DNA of 54,423 nucleotides from Candidatus Poribacteria bacterium (GCA_021295735.1 JAGWBU010000050.1:1-54423), one strand, 5' to 3'. Positions 26,980 to 35,778 are shown, counted from the first letter of the stretch. Made by a program: numbers and translations. The notes: generated by a model from the letters alone, not told the origin.

Positions 26980-27013
26980 GGATTTCCGCGTTCTTGGTTG
27001 TAAGGAAAGAATC

Positions 27014-27349
27014 TCAGCGCTCTTCTTCATAATCAGGGTTCACCCATTTAAGCATATCTGTTGTGTACTCAGGTTCGTCTTCGTCGTATGCTCGTGCCAG
27101 CATCTGCATAGAGAAACTGTACCAAGTTTCACGTTCCTCCGTCTCTTGTTCTGATTCGTACTTTTCAATCAGCGCCCCAACAACTTCCATTAATGAAACT
27201 AACGGATGATTTTCGCTTTCCCCGATAAGAGTCTTTAACTCGTCCCGTAGAGTCGAAAGTCTACGGTAATCAGTCTCTGTACGCGGTACGAATACAATAG
27301 AAGCAAGTTCTGGCCATATATCTTGAGCAGTTTGTATTTCGGGTACCAT
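27014..27349 (-). CDS. Hypothetical protein resembling the N-terminal part of HigA-like antitoxins
   Basis: A 111-residue acidic protein. YRRLSTLRDELKTLIGESENHPLVSLMEVVGALIEKYESEQ resembles the N-terminal helical segment of HigA-type antitoxins (the pattern LLxxLVxLIEDYE), but no helix-turn-helix follows; the rest is acidic and aromatic. AGGAG precedes the ATG at 27349. No toxin gene is adjacent. Either a degenerate antitoxin or an unrelated small protein. Confidence 0.55.
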   Translation of the reverse strand: MVPEIQTAQDIWPELASIVFVPRTETDYRRLSTLRDELKTLIGESENHPLVSLMEVVGALIEKYESEQETEERETWYSFSMQMLARAYDEDEPEYTTDMLKWVNPDYEEER

Positions 27350-27456
27350 GCTAACTCCTTATTAGAAGGCTAAAATTGTCCAAAACCCATACACATATTA
27401 TAACACATATTTGATGAAAACCCATCTGTTTTTGATTTAGGGTATCTAAAAGTTTG

Positions 27457-27505
27457 TCTGAATCGCGGATTTACGCGGATTACAGGATTTCGCGGATTAT
27501 GGTCT
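27457..27505. repeat. GAATCGCGGATTACGCGGATT-type dispersed repeat
   Basis: TCTGAATCGCGGATTTACG followed by a variation of GCGGATTACAGG and CGCGGATTAT. A second copy starts at 54378 and runs off the window, and a reverse copy is at 29157-29192. The nearby stretch 27554-27590 (GTTAGGTTTTGCTTGCGC...) belongs to the GTAGGTTGGGTAGA family seen at 30568. Confidence 0.65.
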
Positions 27506-27600
27506 TAGAGTGGAATTGTCTGAACGGATCGATGCTGAACACACGCGGGCAAGTTAGGTTTTGCTTGCGCTCTGCTCAACCTACGATATTCCAAAACCAA

Positions 27601-28614
27601 CTAAATATTATCTTCTCCCCAAATATGAATTCTATCTGATATATTCATACCTAAATTTTTATCTGTGCCTATATTTTTCATTGCTTTTTTAAGATTTTTG
27701 AAAAATCTTTTATCTGCCGAAATTACTGGACAAAATGGTAGATAGTATAAGTATTCCCAATCTCGTAAATATGTTTTCTCCTTCATAAAACCACAATATG
27801 CCGAACACATATTGATGAAATAGAAGTAGTAACAGTATTTAGCGTAGTCATCTGGATAGGGATAATTAGGTCTTATTGCTATCTGTTTCTTTGGCCATGA
27901 CGCGTCAAAACTGTATGCTGTAGATAAATTATTGATGATTTCTATAATTGATGTTTCTTGCAAAGTTTTCTTGACGAGTCCAATTACATCTTCTAACTGC
28001 TTTCCATAAAATGGATTGTACCCATGTTTTTTTCTATGTGCTTTGATCAACTCCTTGACATCGTTTCTGACTTGATCTTTAGGGATATATCTTTCTCCAT
28101 GTCTAAATCCATATATAACTGTTCTTTCTACTACGTCTTCTAATTCAACGGTGTGTTTCACTTGAAACCTTTGGTCGAGATTATTGAAGTATTTATAATA
28201 TTCATCAGCAGCACTTCCTTTTGCCCAATTTATTAAATCCATTCGTTCTTTTTTGTCATATGGTAAAAAATAAACAAGGTTGGAATCTTCCTCCACTTTC
28301 CTGAATGTAGAAACACCCAAATCTTTTTTCATAATTTCATGGGGAGGAGATGGAATAAAATCCTTAAGAATCATCGGTCCGTTGTGTATTGATATTATTA
28401 AAAAATCCTCAATTTTTTCTATGTGTTCTATCACTTTACATCTTTCAGCGTTTGCACATTCCATAAGAAGAACTTCTGGAAACACAAAGGCGTATTTTTG
28501 GTTTAATTTCTTCATTTCTTCTACTGTTACGTGTTCAAAAACACAACGATCAAAGATCGCGCATTGTTTTCCTGTTTCGATTATGCTTGAATCGGTTGCT
28601 GCATTCATCTTCAT
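27601..28614 (-). CDS. Hypothetical protein with PIN-like ends
   Basis: A 337-residue protein I cannot name. The N-terminal IFDRCVFEHV (D22) and PEVLLMEC (E52), with a C-terminal D285 and SADKRFF (D301), resemble the spaced acidic residues of a PIN nuclease fold interrupted by a long helical insertion (about 75-280). AGGAGG precedes the ATG at 28614. The gene is more AT-rich than its neighbours and sits between a HigA-like protein and an HNH protein, suggesting an acquired accessory island. The nuclease reading is an inference. Confidence 0.5.
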   Translation of the reverse strand: MKMNAATDSSIIETGKQCAIFDRCVFEHVTVEEMKKLNQKYAFVFPEVLLMECANAERCKVIEHIEKIEDFLIISIHNGPMILKDFIPSPPHEIMKKDLGVSTFRKVEEDSNLVYFLPYDKKERMDLINWAKGSAADEYYKYFNNLDQRFQVKHTVELEDVVERTVIYGFRHGERYIPKDQVRNDVKELIKAHRKKHGYNPFYGKQLEDVIGLVKKTLQETSIIEIINNLSTAYSFDASWPKKQIAIRPNYPYPDDYAKYCYYFYFINMCSAYCGFMKEKTYLRDWEYLYYLPFCPVISADKRFFKNLKKAMKNIGTDKNLGMNISDRIHIWGEDNI

Positions 28615-28774
28615 AATATCCTCCTATTGTAGTTTTGACATACTTCGTCCTTGAACTGCACCTGTACTTTTTAGTGCTAATAAAATCCAGTGTGTAGATT
28701 AGGTTGAGCACGATTGAAACTCAACTTGTTACTTGCTAAAAAGATAATTTCGTGCAGTGTTTATTGCCGAGGTG

Positions 28775-28990
28775 TTATTTCCCATGTATCCGTTTATGAC
28801 ACCCACCGCACACAGCGGTTAGGTCGCTGAGTCGTTCCCTACCGATATGTTTATATGTCTCGTGATGCACCTGTGTCGCGGGTCTCTTCTTACACTTCCG
28901 ACATTTATATCCTGCACGTTTCATAATTGTACGGCGTTTGCCTTGCCACTGCTTTGTTTTTCGGTATCTGCTATATGATTTCTTTTTCAT
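28775..28990 (-). CDS. Small HNH endonuclease-like protein
   Basis: A 71-residue lysine/arginine-rich protein consisting of a single zinc-bound HNH fold: CRKCKKRPATQVHHETY, then CGGCHKRIH. The two CxxC pairs and the HH...H set match compact HNH nucleases. Such small proteins occur in phage and mobile regions. A partner is not evident. Confidence 0.8.
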   Translation of the reverse strand: MKKKSYSRYRKTKQWQGKRRTIMKRAGYKCRKCKKRPATQVHHETYKHIGRERLSDLTAVCGGCHKRIHGK

Positions 28991-29110
28991 TCGTCTATCC
29001 TCAAAATTGGATTTGAAGTGTTAAAACACATCTACATATTAGTTATTATCATGATAACATATTGAAATAAGGAAGTCAAAGAGAATCACATTGAATCTGC
29101 GATGTAAGAG

Positions 29111-29192
29111 GCGCAATGAATTGCGCGACTACAAACGCTGGTACTCTTAAAATCAACGAAATCGGCGTAATCCGTATAATCCGAGATTCAGA
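29111..29192. repeat. Two dispersed repeats fused upstream of the peroxiredoxin gene
   Basis: GCGCAATGAATTGCGC is a near-perfect palindrome (29111-29126) continued by GACTACAAACG; related sequence occurs at 8987 and 46834. It is followed by a reverse copy of the GAATCGCGGATTACGC family (29157-29192). The frame of the next gene is open through this repeat, but the real start is likely further down (29236). Confidence 0.6.
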
Positions 29193-29235
29193 TTTCACAC
29201 TTGACACAACCCACATTTTCTGCGAAAATAGCCCC

Positions 29236-29748
29236 ATGCCACGCAAAAACAAGATTCTCAATATCGGCGATACAGCGCCCTCATTTTCACTGCCATCACA
29301 TCGGCGGCAAACTGTTTCACTTGCGTCTTACCGCGACGAACAACACGTGATTTTGACATTTTTTAGAGGGACATGGTGACCAAACAGCCGCCGCCAGTTG
29401 GCTGCATTACAAGAACATGCGAATGATTATGCAGAACATAACGCTACACTGATCGCTATTGCGGGACAGTGGCCTCGTGAATTACGTGGTTTTGCCGAGC
29501 GGAACGGAATTACGTACCCACTATTGGTTGACAAAGATCGGAGCGTTATCAAGAGTTATGGCGTCTACCACTGGCTCAGTTTTGAGGCTTACAACATCGC
29601 CAGACCAGCCACCTTTCTCATTGACAAACTCGGGACAATTCGGTATATGTATATTGGGTCGCATCAATTCGATTTAGTTGATCATGCTGAGGTGCTTGAA
29701 TGCTTGAAATCAATAGATAGTGGCAAAAATGATTTTGAATTGCAGTGA
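29236..29748 (+). CDS. Peroxiredoxin (AhpC/TSA family) with in-frame TGA at the peroxidatic position, candidate selenoprotein
   Basis: Read through one TGA (29377-29379), the frame gives a 170-residue peroxiredoxin: GDTAPSFSLPSHRRQTVSL, then VILTFFRGTW-U-PNSRRQLAAL, NGITYPLLVDKDRSVIKSYGVYHW, and ARPATFLIDKLGTIRYMYIG. The TGA is residue 48, exactly where related proteins have the peroxidatic cysteine of RGTWCPxC. Nothing else in the frame is broken. Bases 29390-29405 can form a hairpin (loop AGTT at 29396-29399, with G in the first two positions) at the distance expected for a bacterial SECIS. A simpler nonsense mutation or read error cannot be excluded. The ATG at 29236 is chosen because upstream sequence is repeat-derived. 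Confidence 0.75.
29380..29405 (+). promoter_or_regulatory. Candidate bacterial SECIS element
   Basis: Directly after the TGA: GCCGCC (29390-29395) pairs with GGCTGC (29400-29405) with one C.T mismatch, leaving a 4-base AGTT loop that begins 17 bases after the TGA. Alternatively CAGCC (29385-29389) pairs with GGCTG (29400-29404). Bacterial SECIS hairpins lie in the coding sequence at this distance, so the geometry fits; folding was judged by eye. Confidence 0.45.
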
Positions 29749-29930
29749 AAATATGGTATACTAATGTATGCTTAGCATTGTAGCAGATGTATCAGGTTTC
29801 GTTAAAGTCATGTAAGAGAAAGCAGAAGCACATCCTTTGGGAACAGTAAGGTCTTCATGGGTTTCATAAGTCTGGTATTTCTTGAGATATACATTACACC
29901 GAAATATTGCCTCTGTTTAATGGAATAACC

Positions 29931-30428
29931 ATGAAGAAACTTATATTCTCTTTCTCAGGGCGAATTAATCGTAAAACGTTTTGGTTATGTTCAATTTTGT
30001 GGTTAATCTGCTTTCTCTTTTATATAACATTTATCGCGTTTCTTTATGGTGCGGGATACATATCTGTGTTTTTTTATAACGTCTTATTTATATGGGGAAT
30101 GTTAACAAATGCGCCATTTTGTATTAAACGATACCAAGATAGAGGTAAACCCGCAGGGAAGCTGCTAAAATGGTCAATTATTTGGGGGTCTGTTGCTTAT
30201 ATCGCAAATTTTTCAGGTAAAATTGCAAAGCAAACGGAACAGTTCCAAATTACTGGTGAATATAATCTTGAACCAGTGAATCCTTATGATGATCCTTTAG
30301 GAACTTTTGCGGGAATATTTTTTTTAGGTGTCTTTGTTTTTATCATAATTGCTTGTGGATGTCGTAAAGGAATGGATGGACCAAATCAATACGGTGAAAG
30401 GCCTAATTTCTTTTCAGTGAGTAATTAA
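29931..30428 (+). CDS. DUF805 family membrane protein
   Basis: A 165-residue protein with about four membrane helices. The start FSFSGRINRKTFWL and the arginine-rich KRYQDRGKPAGKLL, with a DGPNQYG tail, are hallmarks of the DUF805 (YhaH-like) family of unknown function. The frame is open from 29907, but the ATG at 29931 begins the conserved part. Confidence 0.8.
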   Translation: MKKLIFSFSGRINRKTFWLCSILWLICFLFYITFIAFLYGAGYISVFFYNVLFIWGMLTNAPFCIKRYQDRGKPAGKLLKWSIIWGSVAYIANFSGKIAKQTEQFQITGEYNLEPVNPYDDPLGTFAGIFFLGVFVFIIIACGCRKGMDGPNQYGERPNFFSVSN

Positions 30429-30595
30429 ATAACCAGGACCTACGCACAAGCGGTAGGCGCTGAATCGTGGCAAGTCATTGGACTGGTAATGAACAAACTA
30501 CTTAATGAACAAACTACTTATAGAGAACTTACGTAACGTGAGTTTGATAATTAGATTGAATATAGATGTAGGTTGGGTAGAGCGAAGCGAAACCC

Positions 30596-30630
30596 AAATC
30601 AACGGTATGAATGCCTGTTGGCATTCCCCG
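30596..30630 (+). repeat. 35-nt AAATCAACG hairpin repeat, copy 1
   Basis: Starts AAATCAACGG, forms AATGCC-TGTT-GGCATT and ends CCCCG. Inserted next to the GTAGGTTGGG repeat within the inverted-repeat element. Near-identical to 36018-36052. Confidence 0.75.
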
Positions 30631-30663
30631 GGTGTCAATTTAAGAACAAATGGTTGAATTATC

Positions 30664-30695
30664 TCTTGTGGGAGGGGTTTGTAACCCCGATTTTT
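30664..30695 (+). repeat. Terminator-like dispersed repeat
   Basis: CTTGTGGGAGGGGTT, TGT, AACCCC, then GATTTTT. The GGGGTT/AACCCC stem followed by a T run fits an intrinsic terminator in the plus orientation, downstream of the DUF805 gene. Confidence 0.55.
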
Positions 30696-30716
30696 AAGAT
30701 TCAAGCAGTTAAATCC

Positions 30717-30750
30717 AAATCAACGCCAAATGCGCGTATGGCATTTGGCG
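30717..30750 (+). repeat. AAATCAACG hairpin repeat, copy 2
   Basis: Starts AAATCAACGC and forms CGCCAAATGC-GCGTAT-GGCATTTGGCG. A diverged version of the 35-nt repeat, closest to the reverse-oriented copy at 46800-46833. Confidence 0.7.
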
Positions 30751-31133
30751 GGGTTGAAAACCCCTCCCACAAGAAGATGAATCCTTAAGTTTACACCTAT
30801 GGGTAGAGCGAAGCGAAACCTAACAATTCAACCGTCTTGAGAGTAATAAAGAGTTAGGTTTCACTTATTTTTTCGGAAATATCGACCCCAAATAGGTCAA
30901 CAACCTCTCTTTAGGGTCTGTTTCTATTGTAGATTTCCGTTCTACCCAACCTACGGGATTTATCAAACTCACGTTACGTAAAATAAGGGGACCATCGTTG
31001 GTCTAAATGCCCCAGTAGAAACATTATCAATTTGAGGATAGTGAGGTCTATAGTTTTATTCGGAACACAATGATACAACAAACCAAAGGCTAAACAACGG
31101 TTTTCGATTAGAAACAGATTTCAGTTTATTACG

Positions 31134-32237
31134 ATGGATGAAGGGCATGTAGCGTTTATGCAACGCGCATTAACTTTGGCAGAACAAGGAAGGGGACGCA
31201 CGAGTCCGAATCCGCTTGTCGGTGCGGTGATTGTTAATGCTGGAAAAATCATTGGTGAAGGATATCACCAGAAAGCAGGCGAGCCACACGCTGAAGTTCA
31301 CGCGTTGCGCGCAGCTAAACAAAAAGCAAAAGGTGGTATACTCTATGTGAACCTTGAGCCTTGTTGCTACTGGGGACGGACACCTCCTTGTACCGAGGCA
31401 CTCATCCAAGCGGGAATTACACATGTTTACGCTGCACATTTAGACCCGAATCCGAAGGTTGCAGGAAAAGGTATAAAGCAGTTAGAGGAAGCAGGTATAA
31501 AAGTTGACGTAGGATTGTGTGCAGAAGCAGCGAAAAAACTAAATGAGTTCTACATAAAGCATGTGAAAACAGGTTATCCGTTTGTTATACTGAAAATGGC
31601 GATGAGTTTGGACGGGAAAATCGCAACGTCCACCGGTGAATCGCAATGGATTACATCTTCAGCATCACGGCAAAAAGCGCATAAAATACGGGATGAGGTA
31701 GACGCCATTCTGGTCGGAATTGGGACAATTACAAGCGATAATCCTGCTCTAACGACAAGACTACCGAACAAACAGGGGAAAGACGCAACGCGGATTGTTT
31801 TAGATTCACACGGACGAACACCTACATCAGCAAAGATATTCAATTCGTTGAGTGAGGCAGGTGTTATTATTGCTGTTACACCACAAGCATCTGCCAAAAA
31901 CATTGCTACTTTAGAAAAGGCGGGTGCTGAAGTCATAACCACATCTGTGAAAGGTGGACGGGTCTGTTTTAAAACGTTGATGGAGACATTAGGCGCACGC
32001 GGCATAACAAGTGTTTTGGTAGAGGGCGGTGGTAAAGTCAACGCGAGTGCATTAGCGTCAGGTGTTGTGGATAAGGCAATATGTTTTGTGGCACCTAAAT
32101 TCATCGGAGGCAAAGAAGCACCAGGTGTCCTTGATGGTGAAGGTATTAAACGTTTGGCAGATGCACCGGAATTAGAACGAGTCACTATCACCCAATTTGA
32201 CTGTGATCTATTGATTGAGGGGTATTTCGTTAAATAA
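31134..32237 (+). CDS. ribD: Bifunctional riboflavin biosynthesis deaminase/reductase RibD
   Basis: A 367-residue two-domain enzyme of riboflavin synthesis. The N-terminal deaminase domain has the zinc motif HAEVHAL and LEPCCYWGRTPPCTEAL; the C-terminal domain is the NADPH-dependent reductase (MSLDGKIAT, ITSSASRQKAH, VLVEGGGKVNASAL). It heads the rib cluster, and its TAA overlaps the ATG of ribE. I saw no FMN riboswitch upstream; a GGGG...CCCC hairpin near 30987-31013 is the only visible structure. Confidence 0.95.
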   Translation: MDEGHVAFMQRALTLAEQGRGRTSPNPLVGAVIVNAGKIIGEGYHQKAGEPHAEVHALRAAKQKAKGGILYVNLEPCCYWGRTPPCTEALIQAGITHVYAAHLDPNPKVAGKGIKQLEEAGIKVDVGLCAEAAKKLNEFYIKHVKTGYPFVILKMAMSLDGKIATSTGESQWITSSASRQKAHKIRDEVDAILVGIGTITSDNPALTTRLPNKQGKDATRIVLDSHGRTPTSAKIFNSLSEAGVIIAVTPQASAKNIATLEKAGAEVITTSVKGGRVCFKTLMETLGARGITSVLVEGGGKVNASALASGVVDKAICFVAPKFIGGKEAPGVLDGEGIKRLADAPELERVTITQFDCDLLIEGYFVK

Positions 32238-32881
32238 TGTTTACCGGTATTATTGAAGAAATTGGCACAATTACCGAAGTACAGCCACAATCCAACGGTA
32301 TAACTGTCAAAATTAAGGCAGAAACGGTGTTGGAAGATGCCAAAGTAGGTGATAGTATCGCTGTTGACGGCCCGTGCTTAACAGTGCGCGATCTTGAACA
32401 AGAAGCATTCGTAGCTGATATCAGCGAAGAGACCCTCCGCAGAACAACTTTACGTTCATGTAAAGTCGGTACACGTGTCAATCTGGAACGTTCGCTTCGG
32501 TTAGGTGATCGTATTGGTGGGCATTTGGTATTAGGTCATGTTGATGAAATTGCGACCATCAGCGGATGGAAAAACGAAGGCAGCTCTTCAATCATGCAGG
32601 TAACAGTAAGTCCAAAAGTAAAACCCTACATCGCCTATAAAGGTTCTATCGCTGTTGATGGCGTAAGTTTAACTATCGCGAACGTGTCCGATAATAAATT
32701 TGAGGTGGCACTCATTCCTCATACTTTGCAAGTTACAGCCCTTAGCGGAAAACGAAACGGCGATATCGTGAACATTGAAGTTGATGTGATGGCGCGTTAT
32801 ATTGAAACCCTGATGCAAAACCAGGTCCCGCCATCGCAGACACTTGATTTAGAATTTTTACAAAAACATGGATATGGTTAA
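32237..32881 (+). CDS. ribE: Riboflavin synthase alpha chain
   Basis: A 214-residue enzyme that makes riboflavin from two lumazine molecules. It begins MFTGIIEEIGTI and contains two similar barrels (VDGPCLTVRDL and VDGVSLTIANV), the duplicated lumazine-binding domains. Starts within the ribD stop (TAATG). Confidence 0.95.
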   Translation: MFTGIIEEIGTITEVQPQSNGITVKIKAETVLEDAKVGDSIAVDGPCLTVRDLEQEAFVADISEETLRRTTLRSCKVGTRVNLERSLRLGDRIGGHLVLGHVDEIATISGWKNEGSSSIMQVTVSPKVKPYIAYKGSIAVDGVSLTIANVSDNKFEVALIPHTLQVTALSGKRNGDIVNIEVDVMARYIETLMQNQVPPSQTLDLEFLQKHGYG

Positions 32882-32904
32882 GGAACTGAAACCCAAAATA
32901 CATC

Positions 32905-34122
32905 ATGAAATTTAGTACCATTCCCGAAGCCCTCTCTGCTATTAAAGCTGGTGAGATGATTATTGTTGTTGACGAACCTGACCGCGAAAATGAAGGCGAC
33001 CTCATTATGGCGGCGGAAAAGGTAACAGCAGAATCCATCAACTTTATGGCAAAGCACGGGCGCGGATTGATTTGCCTTCCCACCTGTTCCGAACGTCTCG
33101 CTGAACTCCAACTAAATCCGATGGTCTCGGATAACACCGCACAGATGCAGACTGCGTTTACTGTGACGATTGACGCGAAGGAAGTCACCACTGGAATTTC
33201 TGCCCAAGAAAGAGCCTACACTATTCGGAAATTTGTTGATGAAAACGCTGTTCCATCAGATTTTGTGAGACCAGGACATATCTTTCCATTAGAAGCTAAA
33301 CCGGGAGGCGTGCTACGCCGCGCAGGACACACGGAAGCAACGGTTGATTTGGCACAACTCGCAGGATTATACCCAGCAGGTGTTTTATGTGAAGTCCTCA
33401 ACGATGATGGCACGATGGCACGTGTCCCTGAACTATTTGAATTTGCACAACACCACGACCTCAAAATTATCACTATTTCTGACCTTATCGCATATCGCCG
33501 CCGCACCGAAACCCTGATAAAACGGATTTCAACAGCGGAAATTCCGACTGTTCACGGAGAATTCAAACTTCATGCTTATGAAAGCAACGTTGATGGGTCG
33601 CCAACACCGGGTGAGCCAGCTGATACACACGTTGCGTTAACTAAAGGACAAATTGTGGATGGAGGTCCTATATTAGTTCGGGTGCATTCGCAATGTTTAA
33701 CAGGCGATGTTTTCGGTTCACTCCGTTGTGATTGTGGTGAACAACTCCAAATAGCGCTTCAAAACATTGAGAAAGAGGGTAGAGGCGTGCTGCTGTATAT
33801 GCGTCAGGAAGGTAGAGGCATGGGACTCAAAGACAAAATTCGCGCGTATCACCTCCAAGACAATGAAGGTTTAGACACTGTTGAAGCGAACGAACGCCTC
33901 GGATTTCCGCCAGATTTACGCGATTACGGTATAGGTGCGCAAATACTTGTTGATTTAGGCGTTGAAAAGATGCGGCTTATGACGAATAACCCTCACAAAG
34001 TCAAAGGGTTATCAGGTTATGGGTTGGAAATCGTTGAACAAATTCCCTTGCAGACGACCCCGAATCCATATAACAAGCGTTATCTACAGACAAAACGAAC
34101 AAAATTGGGACATCTCCTCTAA
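32905..34122 (+). CDS. ribBA: Bifunctional DHBP synthase/GTP cyclohydrolase II
   Basis: A 405-residue fusion supplying both riboflavin precursors. The N-terminal DHBP synthase domain has [23 protein letters not shown] and [24 protein letters not shown]. The C-terminal GTP cyclohydrolase II domain has [20 protein letters not shown] (zinc cysteines) and RQEGRGMGL. Third gene of the rib cluster. Confidence 0.96.
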   Translation: MKFSTIPEALSAIKAGEMIIVVDEPDRENEGDLIMAAEKVTAESINFMAKHGRGLICLPTCSERLAELQLNPMVSDNTAQMQTAFTVTIDAKEVTTGISAQERAYTIRKFVDENAVPSDFVRPGHIFPLEAKPGGVLRRAGHTEATVDLAQLAGLYPAGVLCEVLNDDGTMARVPELFEFAQHHDLKIITISDLIAYRRRTETLIKRISTAEIPTVHGEFKLHAYESNVDGSPTPGEPADTHVALTKGQIVDGGPILVRVHSQCLTGDVFGSLRCDCGEQLQIALQNIEKEGRGVLLYMRQEGRGMGLKDKIRAYHLQDNEGLDTVEANERLGFPPDLRDYGIGAQILVDLGVEKMRLMTNNPHKVKGLSGYGLEIVEQIPLQTTPNPYNKRYLQTKRTKLGHLL

Positions 34123-34227
34123 AATATACTATAGTTTGGACAATTCTTGTCTCGTGGAAGTTGGGTTTTAACGGAAATCTATTTTTTTAAGAGTTTCGAA
34201 TATCAGTGGAACACAGCGAAAATTGCC

Positions 34228-34330
34228 GCACTCCAGCGGAGTGCTATGTCTATAGAAAACGTTATGCCACATTCTTGCACTCCAGCGGAGTGCTATGTGT
34301 CGGAAATCACATGCCGCTCCGCTGGAGCGG
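34228..34330. repeat. Cluster of short palindromes between ribBA and ribH
   Basis: A 22-nt unit beginning GCACTCCAGCGGAGTGC occurs at 34228-34249 and again at 34277-34298; its core CACTCC-AGC-GGAGTG is a perfect hairpin. A third palindrome, CCGCTCC-GCT-GGAGCGG, is at 34314-34330. They fill the 393-base gap before ribH, in which I see no gene. Confidence 0.75.
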
Positions 34331-34515
34331 ATATATCGGTTCATAAAGTGGCTATAAACATTTTGCTCCGCTTGAACAAAGAGGGTTCCATTATGTCCGT
34401 TATGTGTTGATTGGGTGAAATAAGTGGTGAACTAATTTCTTATATCATCTCACGTTTTTAAAATTGCCCAAACTATAGCGAATTATAAGCGAATTTTATT
34501 GTAGGAACGATAACT

Positions 34516-34995
34516 ATGCCAAACATATATGAAGGTGACCTAAATAGCAGCGGACTCAAATTCGGAATCATTGTAAGTCGGTTTAACAGTTTTATCACGA
34601 CAAAACTTTTGGATGGCGCACTTGATGCTATTAAACGCCATGGCGGCAACTTAGATGAAGTAGACGTTGTCTGGATTCCTGGTGCTTTTGAAACGCCAAG
34701 TATCGCCAAACAACTTGCCGAAAGTGAGCGATACGATGCACTTATCTGTATTGGTGCTGTTATTCGCGGTGCTACACCACACTTTGATTATGTTGCGGGT
34801 GAAAGTGCCAAAGGCATCGCGCACGTTTCTCTGAATACTGGTATCCCTATTATCTATGGAATTATTACCACAGATACGATTGAACAAGCGATTGAACGCG
34901 CAGGTACAAAAGCCGGGAACAAAGGTGCTGAAGCAGCTGTAACCGCAATTGAAATGGCAAACCTTCGCAAACAACTGCAAACGCTTGATTCTTGA
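34516..34995 (+). CDS. ribH: 6,7-dimethyl-8-ribityllumazine synthase
   Basis: A 159-residue lumazine synthase. [36 protein letters not shown] and [27 protein letters not shown] are the family signatures. It completes the pathway set ribD-ribE-ribBA-ribH, but is separated from the other three by a palindrome-rich gap and may have its own promoter. Confidence 0.95.
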   Translation: MPNIYEGDLNSSGLKFGIIVSRFNSFITTKLLDGALDAIKRHGGNLDEVDVVWIPGAFETPSIAKQLAESERYDALICIGAVIRGATPHFDYVAGESAKGIAHVSLNTGIPIIYGIITTDTIEQAIERAGTKAGNKGAEAAVTAIEMANLRKQLQTLDS

Positions 34996-35115
34996 AGCAC
35001 TTGTGATACTAAAATTAACCTAATTTGCAGAGCAGGGTCTCCATGCTTCATCCTGCGGGGAGGCGAAAAATCCTTGCACTATTTGAAACGCAAACACTTT
35101 TGATGGAGATTAACG

Positions 35116-35760
35116 ATGCAATACGACAAAAACAGATACCAAATATGGGCACTACCTCACCCTCTGGTCTTATTCTGGATACTAAACCCGGCTGCGATAA
35201 TCAATGAACTGATTTTGGGGCAACGGTTGCCAAAGATAATGTTGATAGACGCAGAAAGTGATGCACCTTTTGCGGAACGTAGTTATATTCCGTGTCCTCA
35301 CTGCGAAACACTAAATGATGGTCGTATATGGGGAAAAGGAAATGCACTCGGACATTGGTTTGGGTTTGTTTGTCCAAATTGCCATCAAATAATTCCGTGT
35401 CTATGGAGTTTATATAGTTATGCTGTCTTGGCGGTTACTTATCCACTGTGGTATTTTCCTGCTCGGTTCTTCCGCGATAGATGGATAGCGAAAGAAAAAG
35501 CAAGATTGGCAACAGTTCTTGAACGTCCTTTAATTCAAGCGAATGAAGTAAATTGGCTTTTAATAGGCATTTCCTGTTTGGGTGGATTCATGTGGTTGAT
35601 TATGGGGTTTATTCCGGAGGTGCGGAATGTCTTGAATGGAGAAGAATGGGATTTTATAATGTTGTTTGTTATTCAGTTGCCACTTTGGTTGGTAACAGGC
35701 TTCTGCTGGGGCTTGTTTATGCGTATTTTCATGAATAAGAAGGGGAAGGGGAGACGCTAA
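35116..35760 (+). CDS. Zinc-ribbon membrane protein, function unknown
   Basis: A 214-residue protein with a hydrophobic N-terminal segment, a zinc-ribbon-like pair (IPCPHCETLNDGR, then FVCPNCHQIIPC) and three or four further membrane helices. It resembles small membrane proteins that fuse a rubredoxin-type knuckle with helices. I do not recognise a named family. No co-transcribed partner is evident. Confidence 0.6.
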   Translation: MQYDKNRYQIWALPHPLVLFWILNPAAIINELILGQRLPKIMLIDAESDAPFAERSYIPCPHCETLNDGRIWGKGNALGHWFGFVCPNCHQIIPCLWSLYSYAVLAVTYPLWYFPARFFRDRWIAKEKARLATVLERPLIQANEVNWLLIGISCLGGFMWLIMGFIPEVRNVLNGEEWDFIMLFVIQLPLWLVTGFCWGLFMRIFMNKKGKGRR

Positions 35761-35778
35761 ATCCAGCGCTAACCGTAA

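Larger units (their letters stand above)
30529..30981. mobile_element. 453-bp non-coding element with perfect 22-bp terminal inverted repeats
   Basis: The left end (30529-30550) begins TTACGTAACGTGAG and is exactly reverse-complemented at 30960-30981. Inside, a second inverted pair, GTAGGTTGGGTAGA (30568-30581) and TCTACCCAACCTAC (30940-30953), and a third (GAAACCTAAC at 30811, GTTAGGTTTC at 30849) are nested. No transposase frame is present, so it resembles a MITE or decayed insertion. No target duplication was obvious. Two hairpin repeats and two terminator-like repeats also lie inside it. Confidence 0.75.

Noticed and set aside
29398-29748. Independent start (TTG) for the second half of the peroxiredoxin
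   Set aside because: No ribosome binding site precedes it, and it would remove the catalytic strand; read-through of the TGA gives a complete domain.
30960-31133. Possible FMN riboswitch before ribD
   Set aside because: The conserved RFN sequence blocks are not present; only a GGGG...CCCC hairpin near 30987-31013 is visible.
34228-34330. CRISPR-like repeats
   Set aside because: Only two identical 22-nt units and one spacer of 27 bases occur, with palindromic cores and no cas genes.
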